Below, in pieces: positions 1 to 12,300 of a stretch of DNA of 64,000 nucleotides. Source of the DNA: Nymphaea colorata. Taxonomy: Eukaryota > Streptophyta > Magnoliopsida > Nymphaeales > Nymphaeaceae. Within the stretch, counting starts at the first letter, position 1, and each line of letters opens with the position of its first letter. The position numbers were made by a program, and so were the translations under genes. The stretch covers positions 20,215,354 to 20,279,353 of the forward strand of contig NC_045142.1 of assembly GCF_008831285.2 (NCBI RefSeq), given 5' to 3'. The notes below the pieces were generated by a model. That model was not told the origin of the DNA. It was given only the letters and a program-made list of their open reading frames with translations, and searched no databases.

Positions 1-638
1 CTAAGAGTGTTTGACTGTTGGAAAATGATGAAATTAAGTTTTACTCCATACGAACTAAGCATCAAGTTGGCAAAAATCATGTGCCACATGTTCTCGTTGA
101 TGTCATGGAGTTCTAGGAACATTTCTTTCTCCCCAAAATCAAACAAAATTTTATATTCTTGTCCTAGAAGATCTATTCATTTCTTGGACTATTAAAAAAC
201 TTTTGATCTTGTTCTTTAAGGGATACAAAGATTAGAATTTTTGAAGTGTTCTTGAGACTCAATTAATCAAATGTAAGTCTGAAAATTGGTGAATGAAATT
301 AGAAATTTTTAAAAGGCTTTTAGAGAGCCGATTAGGTAGGGCTAGAACCTTTTTACTATTCTTCAAAATATAGGCACTTTGTGGCTGAAAATTGACATCT
401 CAAATATATAAAATTTGACATTCTTAAGCTAATTTTCATAAAGCATGGTCTAATTTGAACAACTTGCATACGTTTTATGTATGGATTGGTGAAATTAAAT
501 AAAAATGAAATGAAAATGATTTCATAGCCTTGCACCATGAAAATCAATAAAATGATCATCCTTTTTAAAAAACCAGTTTGAAAACGTATTCCAACTTGAT
601 TTTAAAAGAGGAAAATAATTTTTAACAAGAGATTGCAC

Positions 639-643
<5 letters not shown>

Positions 644-700
<57 letters not shown>

Positions 701-705
701 GTATA
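644..705. repeat. (AT)n/(GTAT)n microsatellite
   Basis: An alternating AT run of roughly 45 bases passes into GTAT units. It is a simple repeat without coding content. Confidence 0.95.
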
Positions 706-1670
706 TACGTATCTTACCCTTCAAAATGGAATGTAATTAAGGGACCACATAACTCATGAATCATGACGATTCATGGCTGGATTCTTTTACATAGGAAGAT
801 TGAAAACTTGTTTCTAATCTCCTGTACCATCCTTGATCAATTAAATTGAAAGACATGAATCCAAATGACTTCAAATGAGAAGGAAAACAAAACAATGTTC
901 AAGCTAATTTATCCACAATGTTTCCATGCAAGGGTAGATCACATTTATAAGAATGTATCCATCCCTAATAGGCATTTTCATCATATATGTTGCAGCAAAA
1001 TCACTCTTTCACCGTGAGATTCTCTCATGGTGAGGAGTTCAAAATGGTTTTAAGCTTGTTGTTTTGAAAGTGATGTGGCCTTGGGGCCCTTTTCAAAACT
1101 TGATACATGGGTTAATCTTTTTAGGAACGCCGACTCATGCATGTGTGATGCATTTATTTGTACATTCAATCACAGGTTTCCCCTAGCTGGACATCATTCC
1201 AGCTATAAAATAAATGACAATAAACCCCTCCCACGAATTGCTGAAATTAAAATGAACCAACAAAAAGCTAATGTATATGAGAAATGACTTAAAATCACCT
1301 ACCTTGCGGTCAGTCTTGATGCTTGTTCTTCTTCTTCACTTGTTTTCCAAATCATGCAATCCTAAGCAAGAATCCAACCTTGGATTCAAGCTTAGCAAAG
1401 CTAGAATAAGAATACTTTGCTTGCTGAAATTTGTCGTGGATAGAGAGAGTTTCTCTCTACGAAAATCCTAAGTAAGGATTCACTTAAGCACCCTCACTTA
1501 ACAAACTCGATAGAGAGAATAGAGGAAACGAAGAAGAAAATGAGAGAGAGGGGGGAATAAAGCTTGGACGAATCTTTTTTCTCCTCCTTGGCTTCTCCCT
1601 CCCAACTCATTTGCATCAACTTGATGGAATCTTCAAAATTTTTGTCCCCCTCCTTGGTGGCCAAGGGGAA

Positions 1671-1680
1671 GTTTATATAG
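1671..1680 (-). promoter_or_regulatory. TATA box of the minus-strand LTR
   Basis: CTATATAAAC on the minus strand, followed downstream (toward lower coordinates) by a purine-rich leader. It fits an LTR core promoter, but this is inferred from position and motif only. Confidence 0.35.
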
Positions 1681-2795
1681 AAGAGGTGGTGGGTTCAACC
1701 ACATTTTTAACTCACCTTGGGAACTTGCTTTAGACCTTGGAAACTTGTAAAATGAGTTAAATAGGGTTTAAAGGCTAGGTGGGCTGGGCTAGGTTTGGTT
1801 GGTTCAGACCTAGCTGACCAACTTTGACCAAAATTTCGGACAAAAATGCCTTTGCACTGGGTTTTTCCTTATTTTGTGCTATTTATTTTTTTGTTTGTTT
1901 GAAATCCAGCTTGCTAGGTTAAAACCTAGTTACAAAGCTCCAAATGTCATTGAATTATGATAATTCAATTTAAATTTGAATAAAATTTGAAAATTCTATC
2001 AAATTTAGTTTGAAAGGGTATTTTCATCCATAACTTGATTAAAAATGGATTTCAACTGAATCAAACTTTGATTTGAAATATTGAATTTTAATTTGATATT
2101 TGATATATATTTGACAAATTCAAATGTATATGTGTCTTTCATAAACCAATTTAGGCTCTGTAATTTCAGTTTGACCATAAAAGGACAAAATTGTTTAGAT
2201 TGGTCAATTTCAACCAATTGACCAAAGTCAAAGCTCATTAGCGACTAGTTTGACTTTGTTTGAGGTAATTTGATAAATTTGAGCTAAGAAAGCTCTTAAT
2301 TGAGCTGAATTGTACTTCGACAGAGTCTTAGTCAAAGTGTGTTCGATTCAATCAAAGTCTATTTTCGTCCACTGATAGGGTTGCGGGATAGACTTACCCT
2401 TTTGACTATGCTGAGCCCAAGTTGACCAAACCTAGCTGGAATTGGCACCACATTTGAGTGCACCCGGGTCAAACCTACTTGGATTAAGTAGGTTAGGTGA
2501 GTTTGACCAGCCTAGTTATTGCTTTTTGGAAATTGACTCTTCTTTAAAGAGGACCTCGTTGAAGAAGAGAGACATACATAAATGTCTCTCTTTTCCTAGG
2601 TTTCTCATTCATTTCTACTTGAAAATGACTTTTTTTCATTTAATTGAGAGAAAATGTATATTTTATTTAAATGGGGGTGTGACCCCTAGGGGGCTCTTGA
2701 CCACATGGGCTAGATGGGGCCCACATGTGGGTCCCATGTAGCACTCTAGACTGAATTAGATCCAATTGTTGGATTTAAGTCAAAATTTGAATTTT

Positions 2796-2900
2796 GCAAT
2801 TGGATTTGAATTTCAAATCCAATTTGCAATTGGATTTGGATTTCAAATGACATTTGCAATTGGATTTGGATTGCAAATGAAATTTGCAATTGGATTCGTA
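2796..2900. repeat. 30-bp tandem repeat, about 3.5 copies
   Basis: Units begin with GCAATTGGATT at 2796, 2826, 2856 and 2886, an exact 30-bp period with a few substitutions. On the minus strand it reads through as a repeated IQIQLQ-type peptide, which I regard as a by-product. It lies within the putative LTR. Confidence 0.9.
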
Positions 2901-3077
2901 ATCCTGCATTGGGATTTGTGTCACAGGTTAAATTGAATCTAAATTGTTCTTTAGATTCAAAATTAGCTTTGAAATCGTAATTTTTCACAATTGTTTTGTA
3001 AAATTTTCACATTGCTTCAATTTTGATGTGAAAAAAAATTTGGGGTGTTAACAAGTACCAAATGAGTAGTTAGGTAC

Positions 3078-6000
3078 TGATATGTGCCTAATTTTGGCAG
3101 TGCCGCGAGGCCAGCCAGCAGTGTGGCCGAGGACACCCATATAGAATTGACAAGCAGAGTGGACTGCAGTTGGGCATGTCGAATACCATCGGACAAGCCA
3201 AGAGCACTAGAGTTTTGCTAGGTTAACCCCGACGTGGAGCACCGAGAACAATAGGGCGCGGCTCAGTGTGTGGCGGAGGATGGACGAAAGCCGAAGAAGA
3301 GGCATGCGAGGGTGGCCGCTAGTGCTGAGAAGTGCTCTGCCCAGCGTGGAGCCAGCAGGTGGCCAAGGGCTGAAGGCAAGATAGAGGCCACTGCCGCGAC
3401 AGCAGGGCAGCTAACCATGCCGAGGATGGCCGAGTCAGGATGGCTGAAGGTGTCAACCACGGAGCCCACGTGTGTCGGGTCAAGAGCGCGTGAGTGGGTG
3501 GCACTGCATGGCACCTAGGAGAGGTTGAACGACCAACTCTTGGATTCCCTTTAGGCAACACTCATGCAGCTGCAGTGGGAGGTGAGCATGGAGCAGCAAA
3601 GGCCGAAAGGGGAGAGTCTGGCTGGAGCCGAGTTCCGTGGAGATTGAAGATCAGAATAGTGGACCACAACCTGGTTTAGGCCAGACCAAAGCAGATGTCG
3701 AGACATTTACCAGAATGACAAAGCAGCCTAGGGTGAACCTAGGTAAGTTACCCCTTGGATTCACAAGTCCGAGATCTTTTGGAGCGGTCGCAAATGGATC
3801 AACATTGGCGCCCATGTTTGATTTGCTTTAGCACTTTGTTTTAGTTGCTTTTGTAACGTCTCGGTTTGAGACACTTAGAATCATTTTGCATTTGTCTCGT
3901 CTCAGGTTAGAGCTTTTAGAACTGAGACACTTTTGATGTATATAAGTCTTGTACAAAGGGGAAACCCTAATCACGTTTTATGCCAATGAATAATTGAGTA
4001 TCGTTTTCTTTCTCCTTCTCCACGTGGTCACTTGTCCTCAACTGGCAGTGGCAGAAGCTCTTCTCCAACCCCAACCGGCGTGGTCGGAGTTCTTGTTTCA
4101 TCCATAGGCTTCCTCTTTCTCTTCATCTTCTCTCTTTTAAAGTCCTTTCTTCCATAGTCGAGAGGATTCAAGGTTCTAGATCTTGCAAAGGGGCTACCGG
4201 TGTCCTTCAACGGTTCTTCATACCACCTACGTATCCCGATCAGCAAGGTATTATTCAATCCACGGTGCATTCATCCTAACCACTAGGACGTTTAGAGGCT
4301 CTGATTGATCTACGGGAAGGCTGCATAGGAGGACGACGTTCAACACTTGGGTGATTTCTTCCTATGTAGCATCGACGACTGGCATCCTTTGAAGATAAGC
4401 AAGTACCCGTTCTCCCCTTGGTACTTCCATTCGAAGGTTGTTCTATAGATCTTAACGAACTAGCCCTAACGCACACGATCTGGCCCATCTTGCATGGTCC
4501 ATGGGTGTGAAAAAGGAAAAACTAGTTCTAGATCCTAGATCGGGTGAAGGAAGAAGCTGCTTAGGGCCGGCACGGTTCTATACTTTCCACAGGGCAGTTC
4601 TACATCAGAATCTTAAGGCTGAATCCCAAGTTTGATCGAGACATCTCTAACCACCGACAGCCCTCATTCAACATCTGTAGTGGAGAAGAGATTCAGGAGA
4701 AAGCTGTCATTCAACAGCCATCGAGATCCTATTCTTCAGTTGGATCTAAGCTGCAGGAACCGCCGCAACCATAGCTAGAACAAGGGGCGGGTTCCAGCAG
4801 AACTGGTGGGCAAAGTCATACAAGGCACATATCAGTTTGGTCACCCATTAGTTACTAGTGTCTTGGCCTAGTTTGGCAGGAATTGGAGGTTTATCGGTGG
4901 AGCTGTGTGCGACGGATGAAGACCAGCTGTGCGTCGGCAACTTTCAGGCCAGACCTCACCGAAACAGCTAGCTGTTGCCCCAAAAACATTCTAGGATTGC
5001 CCTCGGATTATAACGGCCATATTTTCTTAAGGTGTAATTTGTAAAGGGCACTTCTGACTTTTCATTCAGAGCTCGTGCTAGGTGTTGAGAAACCCTAGCC
5101 ACCAGCCACATTTTGCAACTCTCTCGCTGCAGGAATTATTGGATGGAGCAGCCTCCCTCATGCGCCAACTGTCCTCTTAGTAACAGTCCACCACAAAGGC
5201 AAGTCCCCCTCTAGCGTGTTCCACTCCTAGGCATTCCAAAAATGTAGGAGCCAGCCACCTCCACGCACTTCCCCTTTCCCCATTTTCCATAACCGCCCCG
5301 AGATCCTAGCTCGTGATCTCTTAGCTCCAAGAAAGGAAACCTTCCATGTGTCATTACACCTTGCCATATCCAACCCTTCATTCCCCCACGCGCTTTCCAA
5401 TTTCTCCACGCTCCATACCTTTTCATAACGGCCCCTCGTCCTTCCTATCCATTACACACAACCCTCTTGCCATAATCCGCGGCCACCTCATCACTAGCCG
5501 TTGCCAACATGAGACTTTCCTAACATAGAGGAAGTGTCACCACCTTGCGCCAACCGACCCTAACCCTAATCATCCATCATTCCCATCCTACCCTCAACCT
5601 TTAGACCTCACCTCACTGCATGCCACCTGCATATTAGCCATACCCAAACATACCTCTCTTAACCACAACCAAGCCTAGCATTTGGCTGAGCCCAGCCAAG
5701 GTCATGTCAGACCTAGCTCAGCTCAACCCAACCGAGACCCTCCTACTTATCATCACCAAGGCGGACCTATCCTCTACGGCCGAATCAAAGAGTGCCTTCA
5801 CCTTGGAGGCAACCGAGCCTCTATCCACCGGAGCCTACTCATCACCAGCAAGGAGTGCCGTAGACGAGAAGGATACCTCTCTCGTATTCCAGCAGCAATT
5901 GGCAGAAGCTTTCACTTCCCTTCGCCAGGTGGGCCGAGTCCTTCATCCTCGGTTGCTGAAATACTCGAGGGCAGCACTTAGCTGTCTGTTTTCACCTGAG

Positions 6001-6464
6001 TCCTTTGCTGCCCTAAGCCGGGACCGACTGGCAGGTATACTTCTTCCCTCCCTATAACAATGGGATTCTCTGGGTGTTTTTCTTTATACCCTGCAATAGC
6101 CTTGGCATCCGTAGTGGTACCTCAACGGCACAAGTGCCGAAAACACGACCGTGGGCTGCCTGACCACCTACGGGCATGTGTATGGTTTGGCCATCCTAGG
6201 CATGTATGACAGGATGTGTTGGATGTGCATGCTTGAATGGTTTGTTGAGTGAGGAGCGATATTCATGTATCGATCGCGCTTGTACTAGGTAACCTCTCCT
6301 GTATTTTACTTCCCAGGGATTTTTGAGCCAGGGTTGCTGTCTGGCCAGGTATTCATCTTGTAAATAACTTGTTTTTAGTTTTGTGCAACAGCTCTTCCGA
6401 GAGATCTTGGGAGAGGATCGGCATTTGGCAGAGGTCTTGGTCGATGCCGGGTCTGGTCCTAATA
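3078..6464 (+). mobile_element. 3.4-kb TG...CA insertion with 5-bp target duplication (solo-LTR-like), copy 1
   Basis: Flanked by GGTAC at 3073-3077 and 6465-6469. The element starts TGATATGTGCC and ends CCTAATA here; in copy 2 the end is CCTAACA, so the ancestral ends are TG...CA. The third block A copy at 13292-13296 has a single GGTAC with the two flanks joined, i.e. the empty site. A TATATAAG box at 3939-3946 lies upstream of a transcript-like stretch. The start sequence does not recur inside, so this looks like one long solo LTR, or a non-autonomous element with LTR-type ends, rather than a two-LTR element. No gag/pol motifs were recognised. Confidence 0.7.
3939..3946 (+). promoter_or_regulatory. 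TATA box in the solo-LTR-like element, copy 1
   Basis: TATATAAG, conserved in copy 2 at 33232-33239 and followed in both by AAACCCTAATCACG. This is consistent with an LTR U3/R boundary. Confidence 0.5.
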
Positions 6465-7150
6465 GGTACCCAGCCCATATTGAGTCGGGGCCTAGGGCAT
6501 CCTTTTGACCCAAGGGCCGACCCAATAGATACTTTCCACGTAAGACCTGTTTTAGCAAAAGAAGTGAAGTATGCAACTTTAGTTTGAAAGCAGAGAGTGC
6601 TTCAGTACATAATGGATCCTTCAAGTCCCTTTTTCGTAGTACCGAGGAGTAATTAGTCATGACATAATCAAGATGGTTGAACTTTTCTTTGGAATAAGAA
6701 GAATGGTGAACTTTGATTCTTCTCATTCTCAAGATAAAAGGAGCTACAAGTTTACAGCAGTAGCGACCTATTTCCATATGTAACTTTTTATATAAGGTCA
6801 TTTCAAAGTGGTGGATGGAGGGAAAGAAGGATAAAAAGGAAAATAATAGAAAGGAAAAGAAAGGAATTGAGGAGAAAGGGAGAGGAAACAAAATGAAAGG
6901 GAACAAATAATTTTAAAAGCTTGTTTGAATAGAAAGGAAATGAATTGTTCAAACCATGCTTCTTTAGGCTGCATAATGGAAAAAAAAAGAAAGAATTTAA
7001 GTTGAAGAAAGAATTTAAGTCGGTTTACAATAAGACCCCAAGCACTCTAGAACTTTTTATGCAAGTAAAATATTTTTGACTCAGTTATACGGCTGGATTA
7101 TAGGGGTTGCGTAAATCTATTTTATATGTAGTATAACGTTTATTTTATAT

Positions 7151-7605
7151 ATATATATGTTTTACTTAAATGACTATAATGGTTTCCATAAATTATTTCT
7201 TACCATTCATACTTGCATCTCATCAATGATTTCCAATTTTGATTGCAAATTGAAAATGTCATGCTATCATTGGAGACCACCAGTGTCAGAGCTAGAAATT
7301 TCTGATTGAGGGGCACTCTAAGTTTAAATTTTAAACTTTAAGGAGCACTCATGTGAAAAAAAAAAAACTAAATTCAATTATGTTTACATATGTAAATAAG
7401 GCAAAATTTGTAGGCTGATGTTGGTAATTGCCCACACCAGATGTATCTCTGTCACGGAGACCACCTCAAGTCACAGATTACTGATTACCTCTTCATGTTT
7501 CACCACATGGAAATTGTAGTTGTCATTTGTCATGCCATAAAAGTATTTTGGAGATGAATATTTCAGTTTGTTTGACTATCTTGGAAGGCTAGAAGTGAAC
7601 AGATG
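7151..7605. other. Unassigned AT-rich spacer
   Basis: No reading frame, known element or RNA was recognised. It separates block A from block M. The corresponding interval in copy 2 (36790-36950) is shorter and different, with a (CA)n run instead. Confidence 0.5.
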
Positions 7606-7910
7606 AGGAATTGTGGCTGCTGGAAGAAAAAACATGCTTTTTGAGAGTGACCCTAGCACCATTAATAGCCATTATTTGGAATTTGCAATTGCTTTTGAAT
7701 ATTGACAATGACGCTCTGAGCAGCAGTGATCATCTCAGGAATCTGATGTGAAAGGATGGAGGCCTCATTGTGGCATACTCCTTTTGAACATTGATGAAGG
7801 TGAGCCTGCATATGCTGGTGAGGACGTTCAACTTGAAGGGGATGAAGACAATGAAGCAAAATGAGTTTGAATATTATAATGAAGATGAAGAAGATGAATA
7901 GATAGGTTGC
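7606..7910 (+). pseudogene. Block M, first part, copy 1: unidentified coding-like fragment
   Basis: Matches 36950-37255. Read on + it gives GWRPHCG...GEPAYAGEDV...GDEDNEAK and then a stop, followed by an acidic NEDEEDE stretch. Copy 2 keeps an open frame of 88 codons (36935-37201). Copy 1 has a frame break near 7740-7750. The conserved acidic tail and conservation between copies suggest an old 3' coding exon, but I do not recognise the protein. It lies upstream of the second M part and may once have belonged to the same gene. Confidence 0.4.
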
Positions 7911-8159
7911 TTATTTTAATTGTTTGATAATATGATGTAAAAAAAGTAAAACATTTATTGTAAGTCTTTAAGACCTCAATTTTTATCATCTTAACCATAT
8001 CGTTATCATTATTATTTCCATAGATGAAGATTTATAAATATTTATTATGTGTGTGATATTGTAATGAGTTGTTTTATATAGAAAACATTTTTCTAGATTT
8101 TTTCTGAATTATCGCTATTTTTAGGATTTTTTTAATTGCTAACAAATTACAAAAATAAA

Positions 8160-8389
8160 TTTACAATATTCTTACAATACCTATGCTTACAAGACCCTCA
8201 AAAGATCAGTTGTCGAGGGGGCTGGCAAACATTGAGCAGGAAAATAAAGCTACTACTGTCAGGGAGGTTGTTCCATATGAAGAATTGATATGGAAATTTG
8301 GTGCAGAAAGGCAAGAAATTGTAGATGGATGGGGTGATAGAAATCCGAGTTGTTTCCAAGTTGTACTTCAAATAGAAATTAATTTTTAA
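8160..8389 (+). pseudogene. Block M, second part, copy 1: unidentified 68-codon exon-like ORF
   Basis: An ORF starting at 8183 gives MLTRPSKDQLSRG...VPYEELIWKFG...DGWGDRNPSCFQ. Copy 2 at 37271-37477 keeps nearly the same protein with about six substitutions and no frameshift, so the frame looks coding-derived. It is a soluble, charged peptide without a membrane segment. Downstream lie repeated TTTGATTTGCAG splice-acceptor-like sites, suggesting it was an internal exon. I do not recognise the family. Confidence 0.45.
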
Positions 8390-8393
8390 TAAT

Positions 8394-8937
8394 GATTAAT
8401 TTTAACATTTAATTAAGAATTGATTTGCAGGTTGGGAAGGCACGAAAGGAAAAGAAAATATGGATGAAGTTGGTACTTAATTAAGACCTTCATTTTGATT
8501 TGCAGGCTGAGAAGGCATGAAAGGAAAAGAAAATGTGGATGAAGTTGAAGCTACGGCTAGCTAGATAATAAAATCTTGGAAGTGTCTGACAATGAATAGC
8601 CATCATTTTTTTTCCTAGTCAGACCAGAAAAATTATGTTATCAATTAAACATTTTCATGATGATTAATTTTAACATTTAATTAAGAACTTTATTTTGATT
8701 TGCAGGTTGGGAAGGCACAAAAGGAAAAGAAAATATGGATGAAGTTGGTACTTAATTAAGACCTTCATTTTGATTTGCAGGCTGAGAAGGCATGAAAGGA
8801 AAAGAAAATGTGGATGAAGTTGAAGCTACAGCTAGCTAGAAAATAAAATCTTGGAAGTGTCTGACAATGAATAGCCATCCTTTTTTTTCCTAGTCAGACC
8901 AGAAAAATTATGTTATCAATTAAACATTTTCATGATT
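8394..8937 (+). repeat. 268-275 bp tandem duplication carrying four exon-acceptor units
   Basis: Two units (8394-8661 and 8662-about 8937) begin GATTAATTTTAACATT. Each contains two smaller direct repeats of a TTTGATTTGCAG|G acceptor followed by an exon-like stretch (GAAGGCA...GAAAAGAAAA). Acceptors therefore end near 8430, 8506, 8706 and 8782. Copy 2 of block M (37480-37640) has only one outer unit, so the outer duplication postdates the separation of the blocks. Confidence 0.85.
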
Positions 8938-11728
8938 TGGGTCAAATGACTCATAAATTGAATGTTTCTCTGGTAAATGATCGCCATGGGCCAGACCCAA
9001 CTAGCATTCAATCGACCTTATTTTTTGTGTTAAGACTGAACCAATTAAAAAAATGAGTACATTCTATAGAGATCTTTCCTAGTGTCGGGTGAGCAAGATC
9101 CTAAATAAAATGTACTTATTTCAGCATCGGAAAATATATAATGAATCATGACAAGTTAGAAGATCAGCACATATAATTGTGCAAGGTCATCTGCAGACAT
9201 AGATAATGTCTGTTATTTGTAGGGTCAAGTTAGGCATCTTTCCAGATAGAAAGCATACTAGAAGCATCAAACAAAGCAATTCTAGTGGCAATATATATAT
9301 ATGTGTGTATGTGTGTGTGTGTATGTCTATATATATATAACATTCAAACATGCTAGATAATGTTATCAGATGAGTAAAATGGAAAGCCTGGAAGTATGAT
9401 AAATAGTTGGCAAAATCATCATGCACTATTGCCGCAAGATAAATAGTTGGCACTTTTTTAATGACAGGTTTTTAATTTTTAAGGACCAGTCTAGATCCAG
9501 CATTCAATAGATATTATCAGTATATATATATATATATATACTGGCCATATCCACATTCATCCACTTAACGGTTGAGATAAAGATGAAGAGAAAGAAAGTG
9601 TAAACTAATGACAATGCTGGTGGCTAAAGTTCAGTTTTTCCTCCTCCACCACCCTTCCCTCCTCATTCTTCTTGACTTTTATTTGAATCCCTTGAATATT
9701 GAGGAATGACCTGGCCAATCCAGTTTTCTGTCGACCTGATCGGATCATATGAAAATCCCATCAAAGGATCTGTAATGGCCCACCAAGCAGGAAAGATGCC
9801 ATGATCTTTGAGAAAATTGAAGATAATCTAAGCAAGGTTATCATTTGAGGGCAATGAGTTTCCAATTTGATCGTGTGGGTGCTATACTAGTGCAACTAGG
9901 GTGGAATCACTATGCTAGTTGATGGACATTTGGCTCTCTTCACATGGGCATGGGCATTCCAGCAGGATTATCAGTTTCCACTCAAATTGTGGGTGACATC
10001 CTGCTCATCTAAAATTAGAGTTTTATATGGTCGTAACTGGTTATGTTTACACCTCTATGCATGAAAAATTGTGCATAGCGGTGTGTAACAACCAAAATAC
10101 CGTGTCTAAGTGAAAAAAAGGACTTTCAGAATGACAAAAAGAGTTTTGAAAAAGTAAAGATTCCCATTTTTTTCCTTTGGTATATATTTGCGTGTACAAC
10201 CTTATGCATGCAACTTGATATCAATATATGTTATTTTATGTTCCCAAGAAAGAGATCAGGATGGGAATTTGCCCCCATAAAAGGAATATGAGAAACATCA
10301 AATGGATAAGCTCGCGCTAACCCGTTAACTTCTAACCTCAACCTGTTATTTAGTGGCAGTACCAAAATTTTTTAGTGAACATCACTTGAGTCACCGACCT
10401 GAGTTTGATAGTGCCCATGTGGGCACTGTGATGTGATTGGAGCTGAGTCCAGCATTATCACAATATTAGCTGGTGTCAAGTCTGAATCCTGGGGTTGGTT
10501 TGGTTTGGTTTTCAGCTTGCTTTAAATGGAGTAGATCCGCTTAGTTGTGGTTAATCCAAGTTAGTAGGCTATTGAGCCATTTCTAGGATCTCCTAAGATT
10601 TAAATTTGGATTTATCACAATATATTTTTTGACTAACTGGTATTGGCAAATATGATGCACACCGACCCACCCTTAGCTCCGCTACTGCCCTTCTTACAAC
10701 ATAGTTCCCTCACAAAATGTTACAATGCTAGCTGGCATCTAGAAATTAGTGACATAGACAGTGGATTAATTACTTTCAATTATTTATTTAATTACTTATT
10801 TGATCTTTCAATAAAGTGAGGGGCTTCCTCGACAGTTTCCCAGCAAAAAATTACCTACTTCATATCACAAGCAGTTGCTGCAGGAGGGGCATGCAGACCA
10901 ATTACATTATTATACTTGAATAAAATGTTAGGTAATGGAAGATTATATATGTTACACTTAGAACATGATAACTCGATTGTAAGATAATCTAAGCAAGGTT
11001 ATCATTTGAGAGCAATGTGCTCTGCCACTGGACAGCAAAGAAACGACAATAGAAGCAAGAAAGAGGAGAAAGAAAAAGAAACAACAATACATCCTTTCTC
11101 TTTCTCCAGACCTTGTTTGTCTTCAAGTTAGTTGGCCCTAGAGACTTTGGTTGTTGTTGGTGGTGGCTTGTCTTCAGTTTAGTTGATGTAGTGGAGGCCA
11201 TGCATCTCTTTCGTATCCATCACCAAATCCTTTTCTGGGGTTTCTGGTCCAGCAGAATGACCTTCTTCTTTGAGAAAATAACGTGGCAATTAAGATATAT
11301 TGGTTAGTTTGCTAACCAATAGTACACTATTCGGAAATTTCTGTAACATAGAGCTGTGCTGTATTTGTTAACAAGAAGCAAATGTCTGATTCCTTTTACT
11401 GAAGTTGTATATCCATCTGCCATCTTTTACTGTTCTTCTACTTGGACCGCTGGCCCTTCGCAAGTCTAAGTGACGACGACTTCTTTGGCACACATGGTTA
11501 TGTATCTTCTAGTGAAAGATTTGGAAAATTTGCAATGAAGTCTTCTTTCATAACGCACGTTTTGATTTCCACCATTCATTGCAAACCCTCCAAACAGAGC
11601 TTTTTAGCTATCATGAAGGGTTTTTGGCTGTCGGATTGGTTCCTCGCTTCTTCTCTACTGTTTAGTCCTTTTTATAGGTTGTACTATGGCATCCATTACT
11701 CTTTGGATGTTTTTAGTTTCATTTAATA

Positions 11729-11731
<3 letters not shown>

Positions 11732-11767
<36 letters not shown>

Positions 11768-11790
11768 GTGTGTGTGTGTGTGTGTGCATA
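11732..11790. repeat. (CT)n then (GT)n microsatellite
   Basis: About 34 bases of CT followed by about 20 bases of GT. The same compound tract, with different lengths, is at 30683-30750 (S copy 2) and 62665-62690 (S copy 3), confirming block homology. Confidence 0.95.
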
Positions 11791-12149
11791 TATATAATTA
11801 TACATATACGTTCTCAAAAGAACAAACCACTTAGGTAAGGGACAAAGCCATGCCTATTAAAATTCCTTTTTTTTTGTAATTTATCTGTATCTTAAAATAT
11901 ATTTGGTGATAAACATATATTAAGTTATTTATTTTTTATTTTATTAATATACCATAATAAAGGAATGGCTCTTATAACATCAAAATTTGAATAGTAGAAA
12001 AAGCACTTTTTTATAAAAGTAATTTGAACTTAAACATTATTTAGATTAAATTAGTGTTTATAATGAACACAATAAGGGATTCACATTTTGTTCAAACACT
12101 TTTTAGCACAAATGTAAGAGGTCTGTTGGTTTTTGTTTGTCGCAGAAGT

Positions 12150-12217
12150 AAAATATATATATATGTGTGTGTGTCTGTGTGTGTGTGTGTGTGTGTGCGT
12201 GTGTGCATAACTTATAA

Positions 12218-12252
<35 letters not shown>
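12150..12252. repeat. Compound AT/GT/CA/AT microsatellite
   Basis: Alternating AT, GT, CA and AT runs form an imperfect palindrome-like tract. The short translated products on both strands are artefacts of the repeat. Confidence 0.9.
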
Positions 12253-12300
12253 ATTTTCAATGACATTGCTATCTCTTTTATAGCAAAAAAGATTGAGAAA

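Larger units (their letters stand above)
1..3052 (-). mobile_element. Probable LTR-retrotransposon fragment (LTR sequence, minus strand)
   Basis: The right edge reads ...GGGGTGTTAACA at 3052. On the minus strand this is TGTTAACACCCC, a typical plant LTR start. At 3053 the sequence switches abruptly to block A, which is shared with 32350 and 13280. A minus-strand TATA box (CTATATAAAC, 1671-1680) followed by a purine/pyrimidine-rich leader fits an LTR promoter. I found no primer-binding site, no second LTR and no gag/pol coding in the window, so the left limit is unknown and the element may continue beyond base 1. It could be a solo LTR or part of a larger element. Short reading frames in it have no recognisable motifs. 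Confidence 0.45.
3053..7150 (+). repeat. Block A, copy 1 (old repeat carrying a 3.4-kb insertion)
   Basis: Collinear with 32350-36790 (block A, copy 2), at high similarity by eye. The outer parts (3053-3077 and 6465-6910) also match the uninterrupted copy at 13240-13860. After the insertion it runs through a conserved stretch ending in a purine-rich tract (6810-6910) and a T/A-rich tail. I see no convincing protein. The long minus-strand frame at 6196-6906 is not supported because its counterpart in copy 2 is broken into unrelated frames. Confidence 0.8.

Noticed and set aside
3263-3561. Overlapping GC-rich frames on both strands at the start of the 3.4-kb element
   Set aside because: Three frames overlap with no motif. 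Between the two element copies the frames shift (compare 32558-32885).
6196-6906. 236-codon minus-strand frame in block A copy 1
   Set aside because: The homologous region of copy 2 and copy 3 does not keep this frame, and the peptide has no domain-like pattern.
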